DNA of 64,000 nt from Cyanobium sp. ATX 6F1 (GCF_024346315.1 NZ_JAGQCS010000001.1:372001-436000), one strand, 5' to 3'. Shown: positions 26,354-35,586, counted from the first letter of the stretch. The notes: generated from the sequence alone by a model not told the origin. Made by a program: numbers and translations.

Positions 26354-27397
26354 TTAGCGAAATTCTGGCCGCTTGTGCTGGTCGAAGCTGCGCTGAAGGG
26401 CGTCGCGGATCGTCAGCCCCACAGGGAGGTCACCGCCGAAGGAAGTGCCCAGCACATGCCGATAAAGTTTGGTCTCCACCAGACGAATGGTGGAGTCAGG
26501 AAACGGAATGTAGTTGGTTTTGGCCACCATCGCGGGGGCGTTTCGGATCAGGAAGGTGGTGAAGCTACGGACCTCGGCACTTTCGAGCAAGGCCTGATCG
26601 TTGACATAAATGAACAGGGGTCTAGAGAGGGGCTGGTATTGACCCTGCAATACCGACTGAATGGAGGGCAGCACAGGTTTCCCCTTGGGATTGACCACCG
26701 CCAGGGCCTTGAGCCGGCCACTGTTGCTGCGGAACCAGCCATAGCCAAGGTAGCCAAGGGCCTGGGGATCACCGGCCACGCAGTTCACCACCACATTGTC
26801 ATCCTCGCTGGCGGTGTAATCGCGGCGGGAGTTGTCTTCATCGCCGTTGATCGCCTTGTTGAAGTAGTCGAAGGTGCCTGAATCGCCGCCCGCTCCGCAC
26901 AGCTTGATCGGCCGCTTTGGCCATGCCGGGTTCACCTGGTTCCAGCGGTTGATGCGCCCTTGGGCGTTGCGGTTCCAGAGGAGCGAGAGCTGCTGGGTGC
27001 TCACGGCTTTCGCCCAGTTGTTGCCGGGATGGACCACCACCGAGAGGGCATCGAAGGCCAGGGGCACTTCAATGAAGCGGATCCCCTTGGCGGCACAGGC
27101 CTTGAGTTCTTTGGTGTTGATGGGCCTGGAAGCATTGCTGATCTCCACCCGTCCGCTGCAGAGATCCCTGAAACCTGCGGTGCTGCCCGTTTCCTTGAGG
27201 CTGATGCGGACGCCCTTGCCGGCCGTCGTCTGGCGGAAGGCGCTGATGCCCGCCTGCACGATCGGATACACGGTGCTGGAGCCGCTGATGCGGATCGGCC
27301 GGGTGGATGCCTGCTGCTGGGCGAGAGCAGCTCCGGAGGCAACGGGGAAGACGAGCGTGACCGCCAGGGTCAGGCTGAGCCTGAAGGGTCGAGACAT
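26354..27397 (-). CDS. PstS-like phosphate-binding protein at the end of the ars operon
   Basis: A 347-residue periplasmic binding protein of the PstS/SphX group. It starts at the ATG at 27397 with a signal peptide (SLTLAVTLVFPVASGAALA). The N-terminal ISGSSTVYPI is the classic phosphate-binding loop, and a GAGGDSGTFDYF motif supplies further anion contacts. It lies 51 bases after acr3 on the same strand, so it is probably part of the arsenic operon. There it could help selective phosphate capture when arsenate is present; that is inference. Confidence 0.85.
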   Translation of the reverse strand: MSRPFRLSLTLAVTLVFPVASGAALAQQQASTRPIRISGSSTVYPIVQAGISAFRQTTAGKGVRISLKETGSTAGFRDLCSGRVEISNASRPINTKELKACAAKGIRFIEVPLAFDALSVVVHPGNNWAKAVSTQQLSLLWNRNAQGRINRWNQVNPAWPKRPIKLCGAGGDSGTFDYFNKAINGDEDNSRRDYTASEDDNVVVNCVAGDPQALGYLGYGWFRSNSGRLKALAVVNPKGKPVLPSIQSVLQGQYQPLSRPLFIYVNDQALLESAEVRSFTTFLIRNAPAMVAKTNYIPFPDSTIRLVETKLYRHVLGTSFGGDLPVGLTIRDALQRSFDQHKRPEFR

Positions 27398-27448
27398 GCA
27401 TGCAGCGTCCAACCACATGACTTTGACCCATCAACCCGTGTTGATGAG

Positions 27449-28540
27449 TTAAGGAGTGGTTATGGCGGGGCGATTCGTGTTGGCCTGGAAGCGGCGCCTG
27501 AGCCACAGCGACACATACACCAGCGCCACTAGCACCGGCACCTCGATCAAGGGGCCGATCACCCCGGCCAGGGCCTGGCGGGAGCTGACCCCCCAGACGC
27601 TGATGCTCACGGCGATGGCCAGCTCGAAGTTGTTACCAGCGGCGGTGAAGGCAAGCGTCGCTGTTTTCGCATAGCTGAGGCCGCTGCGCCGGCCCACCGC
27701 GAAGGCCACGGTCCACATGACTGCGAAGTAGAGCACCAAAGGCACGGCCACCCTGGCCACCGTGAGCGGATCGGAGGTGATCGCCTGACCCTGCAGGGCG
27801 AACATCACCACGATCGTGAACAGCAGGCCGTAGAGCGCGAAGGGGCTGATCCAGGGGATGAAGCGCTGCTCGTACCAGCGGGGGCCCTTGAGGCGCAGCC
27901 CGATCCGCCGGCTGAGGTAGCCCGCGGCCAGCGGCAGCCCCAGGAACACCAGCACCGCCTTGGCGATCTCCGCCATCGAAAAGGCCACATCCTGGGTGGC
28001 CAGGCCCAGCCAGCCGGGGAGGATCTTCAGATAGAACCCGCCCAGAAGGGCGTAGGCCAGCACCTGCACGATCGAATTGATCGCCACCAGCAGGGCCGCC
28101 GCTTCCCGATCGCCCTGGGCCAGATCGATCCAGATCAGCACCATGGCGATGCAGGGAGCCAGGCCGATCAGGATCAGCCCGGTGCGGAACGCCGGCTGAC
28201 CCGGAAGAAAGATCCAGGCCAGGGCGAACATCAGCGCCGGTCCCAGGCCCCACACCAGCAGCAACGACAGCCGCAGCAGGCGCCGGTCCCGCGCCGCCCG
28301 GCCCAGCTCCTCGTAGTGCACCTTCGCCAGCACCGGGTACATCATCAGCAGCAGTCCCAGGGCGATCGGCAGGGAGGTGTTTCCGATCCTCACGGCATCG
28401 AGCACCCCCTGGATGGCTGGGAAGAAGCGGCCCAGCAGCAGGCCGCCGGCCATCGCCAACAGGATCCAGAGCGGCAGGAATCGATCCAGCAGCGACAGCC
28501 TGGCCAGCACGGCACGTTCTTCAGGAGCCGGGCCGCTCAC
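27449..28540 (-). CDS. acr3: ACR3-family arsenite efflux transporter
   Basis: A 363-residue, 10-helix membrane protein of the ACR3 (BART) family, which exports As(III). The conserved Cys-containing helix GLAPCIAMVLIWIDLAQG is near residue 130, and FTAAGNNFELAIAV near 300 is another family hallmark. The start is GTG at 28540, overlapping the arsR stop codon (GTGA), which gives the normal length. Cotranscribed with arsR. Confidence 0.92.
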   Translation of the reverse strand: MSGPAPEERAVLARLSLLDRFLPLWILLAMAGGLLLGRFFPAIQGVLDAVRIGNTSLPIALGLLLMMYPVLAKVHYEELGRAARDRRLLRLSLLLVWGLGPALMFALAWIFLPGQPAFRTGLILIGLAPCIAMVLIWIDLAQGDREAAALLVAINSIVQVLAYALLGGFYLKILPGWLGLATQDVAFSMAEIAKAVLVFLGLPLAAGYLSRRIGLRLKGPRWYEQRFIPWISPFALYGLLFTIVVMFALQGQAITSDPLTVARVAVPLVLYFAVMWTVAFAVGRRSGLSYAKTATLAFTAAGNNFELAIAVSISVWGVSSRQALAGVIGPLIEVPVLVALVYVSLWLRRRFQANTNRPAITTP

Positions 28541-28869
28541 GTGCAAGGAGCGGCGGGCTTGCCGCACTGGGCGCCCAGCTCCGCCAGCCAACTGCGCAGC
28601 TGTTCGATCGCTTCTGGGCGCAGGCTGTAGTAGATCCAGCGGCCCTCCTGCCGATCGGCGAGCAGCCCCGCCTCCTTGAGCACTTTGAGGTGGAAGGAGA
28701 GCTTCGACTGGGCCAGCCCGAGATCGGCGGTGAGATCGCAGACGCAGCGCTCGCCGCCGCCCAGGGCCTCAATCACCTGCAGGCGCAGCGGCTCGGCGAG
28801 GGCCCTGAGGAGTGCCCGGGCCTGCTCGGACTGGAGGGGTGGGCTGGCAACAGCCCCTGGATCGGCCAT
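28537..28869 (-). CDS. arsR: ArsR family arsenic-responsive repressor
   Basis: A 110-residue winged-helix ArsR/SmtB repressor. The ERCVCDLTADLGL stretch contains the C-V-C metalloid ligands, followed by the recognition helix QSKLSFHLKVLKEAGL and the wing EGRWIYYSL. The C-terminal CGKPAAPC could supply a further ligand. The start is the ATG at 28869. It diverges from gapdh-arsJ across a 66-base gap that contains a dyad, so it likely controls both directions and releases on As(III) binding. Confidence 0.92.
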   Translation of the reverse strand: MADPGAVASPPLQSEQARALLRALAEPLRLQVIEALGGGERCVCDLTADLGLAQSKLSFHLKVLKEAGLLADRQEGRWIYYSLRPEAIEQLRSWLAELGAQCGKPAAPCT

Positions 28870-28890
28870 GTGATCGGCAACACGTCTTGA

Positions 28891-28906
28891 ATCAACTCTA
28901 GTTGAT
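28891..28906. promoter_or_regulatory. ArsR operator candidate
   Basis: The inverted repeat ATCAAC-TCTA-GTTGAT lies midway between the divergent arsR and gapdh starts. It fits the ATCAA-N6-TTGAT pattern of ArsR/SmtB operators. Confidence 0.7.
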
Positions 28907-28935
28907 CTATGGTCAGAGCACCGCAGGCTTTCCGA

Positions 28936-29982
28936 ATGAAGATCGGCATCAATGGATTCGGTCGCATCGGCCGCCTGGTGTTCCGCGCCCTCTGGGGCCG
29001 CCCTGGCATTGAGCTGGTGCACGTCAATGACCCGGCGGGAGACGCCGCCGCCGCGGCTCATTTGCTTGAGTTCGACTCGGTGCATGGCCGCTGGCCCCTT
29101 GCTGTGGAAGCTGGCGGGGCAGGCTTCCTTGTTGGGAATCAGTCCGTGGGCTATAGCCAGCAGAAGGATCCCACCGCCGTGCCCTGGCTTGAGGCCGATG
29201 TGGATCTGGTACTCGAATGCAGCGGCAAGATCAAAACCCCCGAAACCCTCGAGCCCTACTTCTCCCTGCCCGGCCTCAAGCGCGTGATCGTGGCCTGCCC
29301 AGTCAAGGGGGTGATCGCCGGAGAAGAAGCACTCAACATCGTCTATGGCGTCAATCACCACCTCTACGACCCCATCCGCCACCGCCTGCTGACCGCCGCT
29401 TCGTGCACCACCAATTGCCTCGCACCGGTGGTGCAGGTGGTGCAGGAAAGCTTCGGCATCCGCCACGGTTCGATCACCACCCTGCACGATGTGACCAACA
29501 CCCAGGTGGTGGTGGATGCCTTCAAAAGCGACCTGCGTCGGGCCCGGTCCTGCCTGCAATCACTGATCCCCACCACCACCGGTTCGGCGCGGGCGATTGG
29601 GATGATCTTCCCTGAACTGCAGGGCAAGCTCAACGGCCATGCCGTGCGGGTGCCGCTGCTCAATGCCGCCCTCACCGATGCGGTGTTCGAGTTGCAGCAG
29701 GAGGTGAGCACTGAGCAGGTGAACGCCGCCTTCGAGGCCGCCGCCAACGGCCCCTTGCAGGGAATCCTGGGCTATGAAACCCGGCCGCTGGTGTCGATCG
29801 ACTACGTCAACGATTCGCGCAGCGCCATCGTTGATGGCCTTTCGACGATGGTGATCAATGGCACCCAGCTCAAGGTTTACGCCTGGTACGACAACGAGTG
29901 GGGCTACAGCTGCCGGATGGCAGATCTGGCCTGCCACGTGGCTGCGTTGGAACGTGAAGCCCTGGAGGGTGCCGCCCGATGA
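28936..29982 (+). CDS. gapdh: ArsJ-associated glyceraldehyde-3-phosphate dehydrogenase
   Basis: A 348-residue GAPDH. The Rossmann motif INGFGRIGR is at the N-terminus, the catalytic Cys in [10 protein letters not shown] near residue 156, and DNEWGY near the C-terminus. In ars operons this enzyme uses arsenate in place of phosphate to make 1-arseno-3-phosphoglycerate, the substrate of ArsJ. The start is the ATG at 28936, after a 9-residue non-family extension. Its stop overlaps the arsJ ATG (ATGA), which fixes the functional pairing. Confidence 0.92.
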   Translation: MKIGINGFGRIGRLVFRALWGRPGIELVHVNDPAGDAAAAAHLLEFDSVHGRWPLAVEAGGAGFLVGNQSVGYSQQKDPTAVPWLEADVDLVLECSGKIKTPETLEPYFSLPGLKRVIVACPVKGVIAGEEALNIVYGVNHHLYDPIRHRLLTAASCTTNCLAPVVQVVQESFGIRHGSITTLHDVTNTQVVVDAFKSDLRRARSCLQSLIPTTTGSARAIGMIFPELQGKLNGHAVRVPLLNAALTDAVFELQQEVSTEQVNAAFEAAANGPLQGILGYETRPLVSIDYVNDSRSAIVDGLSTMVINGTQLKVYAWYDNEWGYSCRMADLACHVAALEREALEGAAR

Positions 29983-31232
29983 AACACCTCACGGGATTGC
30001 AGCAGTACGCGGTCGTGACGGCCAACTACTGGGCCTTCACCCTCACCGATGGGGCCCTGCGCATGCTCGTGGTGTTCCACTTCCACCAGCTCGGCTACTC
30101 CACCCTGGAGATCGCCTTTCTGTTTCTCTTCTACGAATTCTTCGGAATCATCACGAACCTCTACGGCGGCTGGCTGGGGGCCCGCTTCGGGCTGCGGCTC
30201 ACCCTCTGGGCCGGAACGCTCATGCAGGTGGCGGCCCTGCTGATGCTGATTCCGGTGGCCGACGACTGGCCGCGCTGGTGGAGCGTGGCCTACGTGATGG
30301 TGGCCCAGGCGATCAGCGGCATCGCCAAGGACCTCAACAAGATGAGTGCCAAGAGCGCCATCAAGACGGTGGTGGCGGAAACCCCCGAGGACCCCAGCAG
30401 GGGCGAGAACCAGCTGTTCAAATGGGTGGCGATCCTCACCGGCTCCAAAAACGCCCTTAAGGGGGTGGGCTTCTTCCTTGGCGGCCTGCTGCTCACCACG
30501 ATCGGCTTCAGTGCGGCCGTTGGGGCCATGGCCGCCGGTCTGTTTCTTTCCTTTCTGATGACTTTGGTGCTGCCCGGCGAGATCGGCCGCATGAAGGAGA
30601 AGCCCGCCATCACGGCCCTGTTCTCCAAATCGAAGGGCATCAATGTGCTGTCGCTGGCTCGCTTCTTCCTGTTCGGCGCTCGTGATGTCTGGTTCGTGGT
30701 GGCCCTGCCGGTCTTCCTGCAGGCGGCCCTGGGTTGGAAGTACTGGGAGGTGGGCGGTTTCATGGGCCTGTGGGTGATCGGCTACGGGATCATTCAGGCC
30801 TCGGCCCCGGCCCTGCGGCGCAGCTGGGGGAAGAGTGCGCCTCCGGGAGTGTCCGCCGTGCAGTTCTGGAGCGCCGTGCTGACGGCCATCCCCGCTCTGA
30901 TCGCGATCAGCCTGTGGCGCGACGTGAGCAACCCCGGCATCGCCGTGGTGGTGGGCCTGGCGGCCTTTGGGGCCGTGTTCGCGATGAATTCCTCGATTCA
31001 CAGCTACATGGTGCTGGCCTACACCGATGCCGAATCGGTGAGCCTCAACGTGGGCTTCTATTACATGGCCAATGCGGCCGGCCGGCTGGTGGGCACCCTG
31101 CTCTCCGGTGCCCTGTTCCTGGTGGGCGGCCTGCAGGCCTGCCTGTGGGCCTCGTGCCTGCTGGTGGCCCTGGCCTTCCTTTCGGGGATTCGCTTGCCAC
31201 CGCCAATGCGACAGCAGCTCGAGGCGGCTTGA
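29979..31232 (+). CDS. arsJ: ArsJ, organoarsenical (1-arseno-3-phosphoglycerate) efflux MFS permease
   Basis: A 417-residue major-facilitator protein with about 12 hydrophobic helices. Its N-terminus ([16 protein letters not shown], then [16 protein letters not shown]) is typical of ArsJ, as is [13 protein letters not shown] near residue 112. ArsJ exports the arsenate adduct made by the partner GAPDH, so this arm gives arsenate resistance without reduction. Translationally coupled to gapdh. Confidence 0.93.
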   Translation: MKHLTGLQQYAVVTANYWAFTLTDGALRMLVVFHFHQLGYSTLEIAFLFLFYEFFGIITNLYGGWLGARFGLRLTLWAGTLMQVAALLMLIPVADDWPRWWSVAYVMVAQAISGIAKDLNKMSAKSAIKTVVAETPEDPSRGENQLFKWVAILTGSKNALKGVGFFLGGLLLTTIGFSAAVGAMAAGLFLSFLMTLVLPGEIGRMKEKPAITALFSKSKGINVLSLARFFLFGARDVWFVVALPVFLQAALGWKYWEVGGFMGLWVIGYGIIQASAPALRRSWGKSAPPGVSAVQFWSAVLTAIPALIAISLWRDVSNPGIAVVVGLAAFGAVFAMNSSIHSYMVLAYTDAESVSLNVGFYYMANAAGRLVGTLLSGALFLVGGLQACLWASCLLVALAFLSGIRLPPPMRQQLEAA

Positions 31233-31253
31233 TCTCAGGCATCAGCAGGGCAA

Positions 31254-31850
31254 TCAGGAGTTGCCGCCCGATCGGGGGGGGGGTGATCTGCGGCATCGAA
31301 AGTCCCAGGGGCGGGTGATACCGCCGGGCACCTGCCACACGCCGTAGCGGCTGCGGGAGGCCCTGAATTCAGCATCGAGATACTCCTTGGCGTCGCACTG
31401 GCCCAGGTACTTCCGGTAGGCGAAGGCCATGCCGTCTTCCACCAGGGCCAGGTTGATATTCACGCCACCGATCACCTCGGCCACGGTGCGGCCGTAGCGA
31501 TCCACTGTCTGCGGCCTGAGGGTCACGCTGGAGCCCAGCCGCAGGTGGCTTTGCAGGTAGCTGCGGGCCTCGGCGCCATAGGGGGCCTGGGCCATCTCGG
31601 GCGCATCAATGCAGGCCAGCCGCACCGTGATCCGCTGTTGGCCGTGTTGCAAGCGGATGGTGTCGCCGTCGCCGATCGAGAGCACCGTGGCGGAAGCCTG
31701 TTGGTTGGCCTGCGCCGTGCCTACAAAGAAAACGTTGCCCCACCCAGCGATGAACGCAGCGGCACCGATCAGCAGCCAACTGATCAAAGGCCGAGCACAG
31801 GCTCGATCTGCTCCAGCAGCGCTGGCAATTGCTCGCTCAACGTGATCCAC
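31254..31850 (-). CDS. Secreted thermonuclease-like protein (SNase family)
   Basis: A staphylococcal-nuclease-like protein with an N-terminal hydrophobic segment (LISWLLIGAAAFIAGW). Core motifs are IGDGDTIRL (Ca2+ Asp), VRLACIDAPEMAQ (catalytic Arg and acidic pair), GAEARSYLQ and DRYGRTVAEV. It cleaves DNA or RNA outside the cell or in the periplasm. The start is uncertain: GTG at 31850 overlaps hepT by 67 bases, while a TTG at 31787 overlaps the hepT stop and would be coupled. A run of ten G at 31274-31283 lies in the C-terminal tail. A decayed paralogue is at 25883. Confidence 0.8.
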   Translation of the reverse strand: MDHVERAIASAAGADRACARPLISWLLIGAAAFIAGWGNVFFVGTAQANQQASATVLSIGDGDTIRLQHGQQRITVRLACIDAPEMAQAPYGAEARSYLQSHLRLGSSVTLRPQTVDRYGRTVAEVIGGVNINLALVEDGMAFAYRKYLGQCDAKEYLDAEFRASRSRYGVWQVPGGITRPWDFRCRRSPPPRSGGNS

Positions 31851-32119
31851 ACCTCTTCGAGGTCCACGCGGTCATAGGCATGGATGAGTACGTCCCGCAT
31901 TCCGGCCATCTCCCGCCAGGGAATCTGCGGATGTTGCTGGCGGCACGAGTCGCTCAGACGCTTTGTGGCTTCTCCGATGATCTCAAGATTGCGCACCACC
32001 GCGTCCTGTAGAACGTCGCTGGCCAGGAACGTCTCGCGATCGGGGATGGTGAAGCCTTGAACCCGCCTGATCGCGGTCAGGATGTCGCCCAGGGCATCAC
32101 GGTCCCTTGGCTCGATCAC
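31784..32119 (-). CDS. hepT: HepT-like toxin (HEPN RNase) of a type VII pair
   Basis: A 111-residue HEPN protein with the R-x4-H-x-Y active site visible in RDVLIHAY. Preceding helices contain RRVQGF, AVVRNLEIIGEATKRLSD and PWREMAGM, typical of DUF86/HepT. The start is GTG at 32119, overlapping the mntA stop codon (GTGA). HepT is neutralised by AMPylation near the HEPN active site by MntA. Confidence 0.9.
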   Translation of the reverse strand: MIEPRDRDALGDILTAIRRVQGFTIPDRETFLASDVLQDAVVRNLEIIGEATKRLSDSCRQQHPQIPWREMAGMRDVLIHAYDRVDLEEVWITLSEQLPALLEQIEPVLGL

Positions 32120-32403
32120 AGGGGAATGGCGTCCCGCTCGGCAGAAGCCAGTGCGGCTGGCTTGAGATTGCGTCGGCGAATCAGATCCACGCGGCAATGC
32201 AACGTGTCTTCCAAAGCCAGCTTCAGGGCGATGCGTTCCAGCAGACCCGTGCGTGCAGGCAGATCCACCAGGAGATCCAGGTCACTGTCGGCTCCAGCCT
32301 GATCACGGACCACCGAGCCAAACGCCGCCAGATTGGTGGCGCCGTGGGCAGTTGCGATCTCCCTGATCCTTGGAGCCTGAGCCAGCAGGTCGTCGAGGCG
32401 CAT
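32116..32403 (-). CDS. mntA: MntA-like nucleotidyltransferase antitoxin
   Basis: A 95-residue minimal nucleotidyltransferase. The FGSVVRDQAGADSDLDLLVD stretch holds the G-S motif and the D-x-D metal ligands, and a third Asp lies in CRVDLI near residue 72. Paired with the downstream HEPN toxin through overlapping stop and start codons, as in HepT/MntA type VII systems. Confidence 0.9.
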   Translation of the reverse strand: MRLDDLLAQAPRIREIATAHGATNLAAFGSVVRDQAGADSDLDLLVDLPARTGLLERIALKLALEDTLHCRVDLIRRRNLKPAALASAERDAIPL

Positions 32404-32494
32404 GGCAACCCAGAAGCCTTGGTCAGCTTAAGAGAGACAGCTCAGCACGACTTGCCTCCTCGTGGCCTTGTCAGGGCCGAACTCAGTTCCAATG

Positions 32495-32520
32495 AAAAGG
32501 GCGCCCCGTGTCGGGCGCCC
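32495..32520 (-). terminator. Terminator-like hairpin
   Basis: GGGCGCCC repeated around a 6-base loop makes an 8-base stem. Read on the minus strand it is followed by TTTT. No complete minus-strand gene lies directly upstream, so it may be left over from a lost gene. Confidence 0.45.
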
Positions 32521-32575
32521 TCGGGCCGGTTGCAGGGAACTGGTTTGAACCGCCCTGGTCGAGACCTCTGATTCA

Positions 32576-32788
32576 TTGATAGATCCGTTTGGCCGTGGTG
32601 TCAGTACGGCAAACCTCACTCCTGGGCCACACCCCATCACCGCTGGGGCTCGCAGGGCCTCAAAAACGGGCGAGGAGGTGCGCCTGCGCGGGAGCTTCCG
32701 GGATTTTTCGGGTCGCACTGTCTACCACTGCAACAACCTCGACCACGAGGATCTGGGGCTGATGGGGGTGCTGCAGATCGATGAGTGA
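32576..32788 (+). pseudogene. C-terminal remnant of a multicopper oxidase
   Basis: The last ~36 residues resemble the C-terminal copper site of multicopper oxidases: GRTVYHCNNLDHEDLGLMG against the usual H-C-H-x3-H-x3-G-M pattern. One His is replaced by Asn and the axial Met position is Leu. The upstream ~35 residues do not match and the other cupredoxin domains are absent. It is therefore a decayed fragment of a probable copper oxidase. Confidence 0.65.
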
Positions 32789-32858
32789 ATGGTCTGACTC
32801 TTCTCAAGATGATCACTTCCATAGTCGCCAAAGACACAGGACTCGAATTGATCCGTGC

Positions 32859-33269
32859 ATGCGCCACGTCCTGACCCTGTTAATGAGCTGTTGGTGGCTG
32901 GCAGCCCCGGTGATGGCGGCTGAATTGGAGCCGTGTCAGAGACTGCTGGATCAACGCAATGCCCTGGCCGAGCAGGCCATGAAGGCCGAAATCGCCCTGG
33001 TCCGTACCACCCGTGAACGGATCTGCCCGGTGCTCAGCCAGCAGGCCGATGGGGCCAATGCCAACGACCGCAACGGGCTGACCATCGACTACCAGGCCCT
33101 GCTCGACTGCCGCCACAAGGCGGAAAAACAGCTGCTGCGCAACCAGCGGGTTCTCTACGTCAACCGCCAGTTGTTCAGGTTTTACACGGCGGCTGGAGCA
33201 AAGCTGGCCCGGCAAGCCGATCGGCTGATGCAGCCGTTGCGGGATCAGGAGTGCCCCCAGCTGCGTTGA
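32859..33269 (+). CDS. Secreted hypothetical protein with signal peptide
   Basis: A 136-residue protein starting at the ATG at 32859. A signal peptide (RHVLTLLMSCWWLAAPVMAA) precedes a helical mature part rich in Gln/Arg/Leu with four Cys (EPCQRLL, RICPVL, LLDCRHK, DQECPQL), which could form two disulfides. The family is not recognised. It lies just ahead of the P-type ATPase on the same strand, which hints at a metal-stress role, unproven. Confidence 0.65.
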   Translation: MRHVLTLLMSCWWLAAPVMAAELEPCQRLLDQRNALAEQAMKAEIALVRTTRERICPVLSQQADGANANDRNGLTIDYQALLDCRHKAEKQLLRNQRVLYVNRQLFRFYTAAGAKLARQADRLMQPLRDQECPQLR

Positions 33270-33356
33270 TCAACAACCTGTGGCCATGAGGTGATGGCCA
33301 GACCCTTGACCCTGAAGCGACTACAGGCTGTTTGCTGGGGTCTGGATGACAACTCC

Positions 33357-35564
33357 ATGGCGGATCCTTGCTGCAGCAGCGGAACCAGCGGGCAGACGGC
33401 CGGAGCCCTCCCAGCGCCGCAGCCGGCCGCCGGTACCGAAAGGTTGTATCGGATCAGCGCCATGGATTGCGCCACCGAAGAAACCGAAATTCGCCATGCC
33501 CTCTCAGCGCTCGACGGCATCCGAGGTCTGAGGTTCCTGCTGGCCGAGCGGATTCTGGCGATCGATGCCGAAACAGCTGCGCTCAACTCCGCGCTCGCCG
33601 CGATCCGCCGGCTGGGGTTCAACCCGGAGCCGATCAGCCCCGATCACCGGCCGTCCGCCGCCCAGACCCGCGCCGAACGGCGCCGTGAACGGCTCCGCCT
33701 GGCGGGCTCCCTGGCGCTGGCGATCACGGCGGAGCTGCTGCATCTGGTCGTTCCCGCCTACCCGGGCCATGAGCTGCTGGAGATCGGGATCGCCATCGCC
33801 GCGATCGCCCTGGCGGGCTTCTCCGTGTTTCGCAAGGGCCTCGCGGCCCTGCGCCAGGGCCGGCTGAACATCAATGCGCTGATGAGCGTGGCGGTCACGG
33901 GTGCTTTCCTGATCGGCCGCTTCCCGGAAGCCGCCATGGTGATGGCGCTCTATGCCGTCGCCGAGGCGATCGAAGCGCGGGCGGTAGAGCGGGCCCGCCA
34001 GGCGATCACCAGCCTGATGGCCCTGGCCCCCGATCAGGCGGAGATCCGCCAGAGCGATGGCCGCTGGCAACGCGTGTCAGCCACTGCTGTGGCCATCGGA
34101 GCTGTGGTGCGTGTCCGCCCGGGCGAACGGCTGCCGCTCGATGGCACGGTGCTGAGCGGCGAGAGTGCGATCAACCAGGCCCCGATCACCGGCGAAAGCC
34201 TGCCGGTCGACAAAAGGCCAGGGGATGGGGTGTTTGCGGGCACGATCAACCAGGGCTGCGCCCTCGAAATCCAGGTGACGGCGCCGGCTTCCCACAGCAC
34301 GCTGGCGCAGATCATCCAGGCCGTGGAGGAAGCCCAGGCCTCCCGTGCCCCAATCCAGCGCTTCGTCGATCGCTTTGCGGCCCGCTACACCCCGGCCGTG
34401 TTCGTCATGGCCCTGGCTGTTGCCCTGCTGGCGCCGCCCTTACTGGGGTTCACCCCACTCCAGGCGATCTACAAGGCCCTGGTGCTGCTGGTGATCGCCT
34501 GCCCCTGCGCGCTGGTGATCGCCACCCCAGTCACGCTGGTGAGTGGCCTGGCCACCGCCGCCCGTCGCGGCATCATCATCAAAGGCGGCCTTTACATCGA
34601 GGAGGCCCGCAAGATCAAGGTGCTGGCCCTCGACAAGACCGGCACGATCACCCTGGGGCAGCCCAAGCTCGTGGCCTTCTCCCCACGGCAAGAAGGAGCA
34701 GACGCTGGCGCTCTGAAACAGCTGGCCAGCAGCCTGGCGGAGCGCTCCGACCATCCGGTGTCGCGGGCGGTGGCCGCCGGCCTCGATGGCGAGCGGCTGG
34801 CCGTGGAGGCCTTCGAGGCCCTGCCGGGGCGGGGGGTGCGCGGCCTGATCGCGGGGCGGCCGCTGATGCTGGCCAACCACCGCTGGATCGAGGAGCTGGG
34901 GCTCTGCTCCAGCGACCTGGAAGCCTCGATGCAGGTTCACGAGCGCCAGGGCCATTCGCTCAGCCTGCTGGCGGATGACAGCGGCGTGCTCGCCCTGATC
35001 GCCGTCGCCGACACCGTTCGGCCCAGCTCCGCGGCAGCCATGGAGGCCCTGCGGAGCCTGGGTGTCACTCCGGTGATGCTCACGGGCGACAACGCAGCCA
35101 CCGCGACTGCGATCGCGGCCCTTTCAGGAATTGAGGAGGTGAGGAGCAACCTGCTGCCTCAAGACAAGCTCGAGGCGGTGGCCGATTTGCAGGCCCGCTA
35201 CGGATTCGCGGCCATGGCCGGCGATGGCATCAACGATGCGCCGGCTCTGGCCCAGGCGGACATTGGCTTTGCGATGGGGGCCGCGGGCACCCACATCGCC
35301 ATCGAAGCCGCCGATGTGGTGATCATGAACGACGATCTGATGCGCGTACCAGAAACGATCGCCCTCTCTCGCCGCACCTTCCGAATCCTCCGCCAGAACA
35401 TTGCGCTCGCGCTGGGAATCAAGGCCCTTTTCCTCGTGCTCACCGTGGCGGGCAATGCCACGATGTGGATGGCGGTCTTTGCTGACATGGGCACCAGCCT
35501 GATTGTGATCGCCAATGGCCTGCGTCTGCTCCGCAGCCCCAATCTCCTGACCCATCGCCGCTAA
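33357..35564 (+). CDS. Zn/Cd/Pb-exporting P1B-type ATPase (ZntA/CadA-like)
   Basis: A 735-residue P-type ATPase starting at the ATG at 33357, with an N-terminal Cys pair (DPCCSSG) and an HMA domain with MDCATEE. TGES is near residue 282, the CPC ion motif near 381, the phosphorylated DKTGT near 425 and GDGINDAP near 622. The last two helices have Lys in LGIKALF and Asp in FADMGTS, which mark Zn/Cd/Pb rather than Cu transport. It exports divalent soft metals from the cytoplasm. A CadR/PbrR-like regulator lies 350 bases downstream. Confidence 0.93.
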   Translation: MADPCCSSGTSGQTAGALPAPQPAAGTERLYRISAMDCATEETEIRHALSALDGIRGLRFLLAERILAIDAETAALNSALAAIRRLGFNPEPISPDHRPSAAQTRAERRRERLRLAGSLALAITAELLHLVVPAYPGHELLEIGIAIAAIALAGFSVFRKGLAALRQGRLNINALMSVAVTGAFLIGRFPEAAMVMALYAVAEAIEARAVERARQAITSLMALAPDQAEIRQSDGRWQRVSATAVAIGAVVRVRPGERLPLDGTVLSGESAINQAPITGESLPVDKRPGDGVFAGTINQGCALEIQVTAPASHSTLAQIIQAVEEAQASRAPIQRFVDRFAARYTPAVFVMALAVALLAPPLLGFTPLQAIYKALVLLVIACPCALVIATPVTLVSGLATAARRGIIIKGGLYIEEARKIKVLALDKTGTITLGQPKLVAFSPRQEGADAGALKQLASSLAERSDHPVSRAVAAGLDGERLAVEAFEALPGRGVRGLIAGRPLMLANHRWIEELGLCSSDLEASMQVHERQGHSLSLLADDSGVLALIAVADTVRPSSAAAMEALRSLGVTPVMLTGDNAATATAIAALSGIEEVRSNLLPQDKLEAVADLQARYGFAAMAGDGINDAPALAQADIGFAMGAAGTHIAIEAADVVIMNDDLMRVPETIALSRRTFRILRQNIALALGIKALFLVLTVAGNATMWMAVFADMGTSLIVIANGLRLLRSPNLLTHRR

Positions 35565-35586
35565 GCAGCCCTGGATCTCCCCAGGC

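Noticed and set aside
29904-31001. Minus-strand open frame opposite arsJ
   Set aside because: His/Gln/Gly-rich shadow; arsJ on the plus strand has clear transmembrane and family motifs.
31274-31283. Run of ten G in the SNase tail as a phase-variation switch
   Set aside because: It is near the C-terminal end after all catalytic motifs, so slippage would only alter a short tail; a sequencing-length uncertainty is equally likely.
32576-32788. Functional small copper protein
   Set aside because: Copper ligand positions are altered and the cupredoxin fold is incomplete, so a remnant is more likely.
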